Made by a program: the position numbers and the translations under genes. A DNA stretch of 64,000 bases, taken from assembly GCA_020636255.1 (NCBI GenBank), contig JACJYE010000004.1, positions 186,001 to 250,000 of the forward strand, written 5' to 3'. The notes under the pieces were generated by a model. It saw only the letters and a program-made list of their open reading frames with translations. It was not told the origin of the DNA and did not search any database. Positions within the stretch are counted from its first letter, which is position 1. Each line of letters starts with the position of its first letter. Below, piece after piece: positions 61,069 through 64,000 of the stretch. Source of the DNA: Lewinellaceae bacterium. GTDB taxonomy: Bacteria > Bacteroidota > Bacteroidia > Chitinophagales > Saprospiraceae.

Positions 61069-63906
61069 ATGAAAACCCGGTACCACTCCGCATCTTTGTG
61101 GTTAATTATTCTGCAGGTTTTCCTTATGCAGGCCCTTTTGGGACAGCCTCAAAACACTTTGGAGCGGGAAACCCTTTTCCTTTCAGGAACGGATAACGAG
61201 CATACGGAAACCTGGGCGTTCTTCTGCACAGGCGGCAGGAAGAGCGGTTACTGGACGACGATCGAAGTGCCTTCCTGCTGGGAGCAGCAGGGCTTTGGCG
61301 AATACGACTACGGCCGCGATTACCGGACTTATGGCAAAGACTTTCGCTTTGCCGATGAGCAAGGGATCTACCGGCACAGCTTCCAGGCGCCGGCCGGCTG
61401 GAACGGGAAAGAGGTATACCTCGTTTTTGAAGGCGCCATGACCGATACCGAAGTGTCCGTCAATGGCCAGCCGGCAGGGCCCAAACACCAGGGCGCTTTT
61501 TACCGGTTCCGTTATCCCGTAACGGATAAGCTGCTCTATGGCAAGCCCAACCAGCTGGACGTAACCGTGAGCAAAATGTCCTCCAACCCATCGGTAAACC
61601 AGGCCGAACGCTATGCGGATTACTGGATTTTCGGCGGCCTGTTCCGCCCCGTCTATCTCGAGGCCTTCCCGAAAGAACACATCGAACGAACGGCTATCGC
61701 AGCTGACGCAACGGGCCGGTTTGCCATCGACGTTTTTCTCAAGAACATCGGAGGCCCCCGCGAGCTAACGCTGGCCATCCTCGACGCCAGCGGTAAGGCT
61801 GTTGCCCTCCAGGAAGGAAAAGTACCCAAGGGGGCTACAGAGGCAAAACTGGAATGCGCGCTATCTCACCCATTGCTATGGTCTTCAGAAACCCCACACC
61901 TCTATACCGCACAGCTAAGCCTGAAGGAGAACGGTACGACGCTATACCAAACCACGGAAACTTTCGGCTTTCGCAGTATAGAGATCCGTCGGGGAGACGG
62001 CGTTTACATCAACGGCGTCAAGATCAAATTCAAGGGCATCAACCGGCATTGCTTCTGGCCCGAAACCGGGAGAGCCCTGAACAGGGGCATCGGCCGCATG
62101 GATATCGAACTGATGAAGGCCATGAACATGAACGCCGTACGCTGTTCCCACTACCCTCCCGACAGGGCGTTCCTGGAACTATGCGACTCCCTGGGCCTGT
62201 ATGTCCTCGACGAGCTCGCGGGTTGGCAAAATGCCTACGATACGGATGTGGGCGAAAAACTCGTCCGTGAAATGGTGCAACGCGACGTAAACCACCCATC
62301 CATCATCTTTTGGAGCAATGGCAATGAAGGCGGTACGAACAAGGAACTCGACGACGATTTTCTGTTGTACGACCCATCCAGGCGGCCGGTCATCCACGCC
62401 CACCATCGCCCGGGCAACGATTACAACGGTATAGAGACCAACCATTACGAAAAATACTACAGCACCAGGAACATTCTGGAAGATTCCCTGATCTACATCC
62501 CCACCGAATTCCTGCATGCCCAGGACGATGGCGGCGGCGGCGCCGGGCTCTACGATCTCTGGGAGCTGATGTGGCAATCTCCCCGCTCCGGCGGCGGTTT
62601 CTTATGGGCCCTGCTCGACGAGGGGGTAGTGCGGACTGACCTCAACGGTTACATCGACGTCAACAGGGTCAATGCGCCGGATGGCGTGCTGGGGCCACAC
62701 CGGGAAAAAGAAGGCAGCTTTTATGCCATCAAAGAGATCTTTTCTCCTATCGTGATCCGCATGGAAAAACTGCCGCAGGGTTTCGACGGGCAGGTTGAAG
62801 TTGAGAACCGATACCACTTTACCAGCCTGGAGCAATGCACGTTCAAAGGCAGCCTCGTGAATTTCAGGCCTCCAGCGGCGCGGGAGGCGGGATACGACGT
62901 AAAGGCTTCATTCACGCTCGCCGGCCCGAAAACGGGCCCTGGTGAAAAGGGCAGGTTGCAGCTTCCGCTTCCCGAAGGATGGAACAATTACGACGCCCTG
63001 ATGCTGACAGCGCTGGGGCCCGACGGCAAGGAAGCCCTGTCGTGGTGCTGGCTGGCCGGCAGCCAGGGCGAATGGGCCCGGCAATTGGTTGGCCACCCAT
63101 CAGGCGAAGGCGATGCCGTTTTCGAAGAGGGGGACTCTACGCTTGTGCTAAGCGCCAATGCCATCAGGGCCAGCTTCAGCAAAAACAGCGGCCTGCTGGA
63201 AAAGGTGGAATACGAACGCGGGTTGAACCCCTCCTTTGGCAATGGCCCTCTACTGGCCAGCGGGCAGGCGAAGCTGGTAAGCTGGCGGCATTACCACGAA
63301 GCGGACGGCGAAACCCTGGAATTCCGATACGAGGGCAAGCTGGCGTTTACCCGCTGGAAGATGTTCCCCAACGGCTGGCTCCGCCTGGAATACGAATACG
63401 AGTTACACGGGCAATACCCCTTCATGGGTATCAGTTTCGATTACCCGGAATCCAATATCATCGGCGCCAGGTGGCTGGGCGACGGCCCCTATCGCGTATG
63501 GAAGAACCGCATGCAGGGCGCCACTACAGGCGTTTGGGAGACGATGTACAACAATACCCATACGGGCAGCACCCCATGGGCCTATCCCGAGTTCAAAGGT
63601 TACTATTCCAATATTACGTGGATGCTGTTCAACACCGTAGAAGGCAAATTCCTGGTAACCAGCCCGGATGAAGGGCTTTTTGTGCGCCTTTTCGACTTTT
63701 ACGGCCTTTCCGGGCCGGCGCCGCACCCTGTGCTCCCCCCCGGCGATATCTCATTCCTGGATGGCATACCGCCAATCGGCACCAAACTCGCCACCGGGCT
63801 CGACACCAAAACGGAAGGGCTGGGGCCCCATAGTGAGCTGAACACGGCCGACGGGCCGATACGGCGGTCTTTGTACTTCTATTTCGGGCTGCCGGAAACG
63901 GATTGA
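61069..63906 (+). CDS. Exported GH2 beta-glycosidase
   Basis: A 945-residue GH2 enzyme with the usual order: sugar-binding domain (GEYDYGRDYRTYGKDF, VYLVFEGAMTDTEVSVNGQP), immunoglobulin-like domain, catalytic barrel with KGINRHCFWPETGRALN, FWSNGNEGG (acid/base Glu) and YIPTEFLHAQDD (probable nucleophile Glu), then a C-terminal beta domain. Likely a beta-galactosidase, beta-glucuronidase or beta-galacturonidase acting on RG-I side chains; not decidable. A TTG at 61063 would add two residues; ATG at 61069 is chosen. The signal peptide (SLWLIILQVFLMQALLGQP) is encoded by a stretch that matches an intergenic repeat (61086-61150). Confidence 0.92.
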   Translation: MKTRYHSASLWLIILQVFLMQALLGQPQNTLERETLFLSGTDNEHTETWAFFCTGGRKSGYWTTIEVPSCWEQQGFGEYDYGRDYRTYGKDFRFADEQGIYRHSFQAPAGWNGKEVYLVFEGAMTDTEVSVNGQPAGPKHQGAFYRFRYPVTDKLLYGKPNQLDVTVSKMSSNPSVNQAERYADYWIFGGLFRPVYLEAFPKEHIERTAIAADATGRFAIDVFLKNIGGPRELTLAILDASGKAVALQEGKVPKGATEAKLECALSHPLLWSSETPHLYTAQLSLKENGTTLYQTTETFGFRSIEIRRGDGVYINGVKIKFKGINRHCFWPETGRALNRGIGRMDIELMKAMNMNAVRCSHYPPDRAFLELCDSLGLYVLDELAGWQNAYDTDVGEKLVREMVQRDVNHPSIIFWSNGNEGGTNKELDDDFLLYDPSRRPVIHAHHRPGNDYNGIETNHYEKYYSTRNILEDSLIYIPTEFLHAQDDGGGGAGLYDLWELMWQSPRSGGGFLWALLDEGVVRTDLNGYIDVNRVNAPDGVLGPHREKEGSFYAIKEIFSPIVIRMEKLPQGFDGQVEVENRYHFTSLEQCTFKGSLVNFRPPAAREAGYDVKASFTLAGPKTGPGEKGRLQLPLPEGWNNYDALMLTALGPDGKEALSWCWLAGSQGEWARQLVGHPSGEGDAVFEEGDSTLVLSANAIRASFSKNSGLLEKVEYERGLNPSFGNGPLLASGQAKLVSWRHYHEADGETLEFRYEGKLAFTRWKMFPNGWLRLEYEYELHGQYPFMGISFDYPESNIIGARWLGDGPYRVWKNRMQGATTGVWETMYNNTHTGSTPWAYPEFKGYYSNITWMLFNTVEGKFLVTSPDEGLFVRLFDFYGLSGPAPHPVLPPGDISFLDGIPPIGTKLATGLDTKTEGLGPHSELNTADGPIRRSLYFYFGLPETD
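61086..61150 (+). repeat. Copy of the 45511-45575 repeat end inside the GH2 signal-peptide region
   Basis: Aligned without gaps to 45511-45575, 51 of 65 bases match, including the run AGGCCCTTT-GGGACAGCC with one change. Here the sequence is translated as part of the GH2 leader. The left half of the 160-bp element is not seen upstream. Confidence 0.75.
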
Positions 63907-63931
63907 CCATTCATTTAAGCAACATTCTGTT

Positions 63932-64000
63932 ATGACGACATTTCTCTTCCGCCTTCCGGCCTACCTCACCCTGCTTACTGCCCTGACGCTGATAACGACG
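63932..64000 (+). CDS. Start of an exported protein (runs off the window)
   Basis: An ATG at 63932, 25 bases after the GH2 stop, opens 23 codons to the window edge: MTTFLFRLPAYLTLLTALTL and on, a typical signal-peptide start. It is probably the next exported enzyme of the rhamnose/GH2 operon. Nothing more can be said about its product. Confidence 0.6.
   Translation, partial: MTTFLFRLPAYLTLLTALTLITT

Overview
The window looks like the chromosome of a GC-rich, Gram-negative member of the Bacteroidota, probably close to the Saprospiria (Lewinella/Phaeodactylibacter-like). The evidence is two SusC/SusD outer-membrane glycan importer pairs, many lipoprotein or Sec-exported carbohydrate-active enzymes, an exported beta-propeller/Y_Y_Y sensor, TAnnTTTG-type promoter elements and the absence of consistent strong Shine-Dalgarno sites. 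The lineage below phylum is inference. No rRNA, tRNA, CRISPR, prophage or transposase gene was seen.

The whole window is a pectin locus, best explained as homogalacturonan plus rhamnogalacturonan-I (RG-I) use. Region 1 (1-2512, minus) is the N-terminal 837 codons of a membrane sensor-regulator, divergent from the first enzyme operon. Region 2 (2844-17531, plus) is a galacturonate operon: GH28 polygalacturonase, CE12 acetylesterase, the five Ashwell-pathway enzymes (UxaC, UxaB, UxaA, KdgK, Eda), a complete TRAP uronate transporter (DctP, DctQ, DctM), a fused alpha/beta-esterase-pectin methylesterase, and a Tat-exported Gfo/Idh/MocA oxidoreductase. Region 3 (17652-28639, plus) is a SusC/SusD pair, a surface beta-helix lipoprotein, two PL1 pectate lyases and a second pectin methylesterase.

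Region 4 (28636-50274) runs leftward as one long operon: SusC, SusD, GH31, rhamnose mutarotase, SASA-type acetylesterase, exported PL22 oligogalacturonate lyase, GH106 alpha-L-rhamnosidase, a DUF4450 protein, an unassigned six-hairpin-like enzyme, GH105 and an acetylesterase. It meets region 3 tail to tail, the two stop codons sharing a CTAG. Region 5 (50585-63906) holds a GntR/LacI-type regulator (minus) and the divergent rhamnose operon: RhaEW-type aldolase/dehydrogenase, isomerase, rhamnulokinase, LutA, LutB, LutC, an NCS1-like permease, a 57-residue membrane protein and a GH2 enzyme, followed by the start of another exported protein.

Taken together: pectin is de-esterified and cut at the surface and in the periplasm, oligosaccharides enter through two SusCD systems, galacturonate goes to pyruvate plus glyceraldehyde-3-phosphate, and rhamnose goes to dihydroxyacetone phosphate plus lactaldehyde, then lactate, then pyruvate via LutABC. 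The strongest non-coding signal is a set of four near-identical 19-bp direct-repeat sites, in two pairs each with exactly 32-bp spacing, lying upstream of the second SusC operon and of the rhamnose operon; they probably tie both to the GntR regulator lying between them. A second notable signal is a 160-bp inverted-repeat element between SusD and GH31 whose right end is also present, in frame, as the signal-peptide coding region of the GH2 gene 15.5 kb away.
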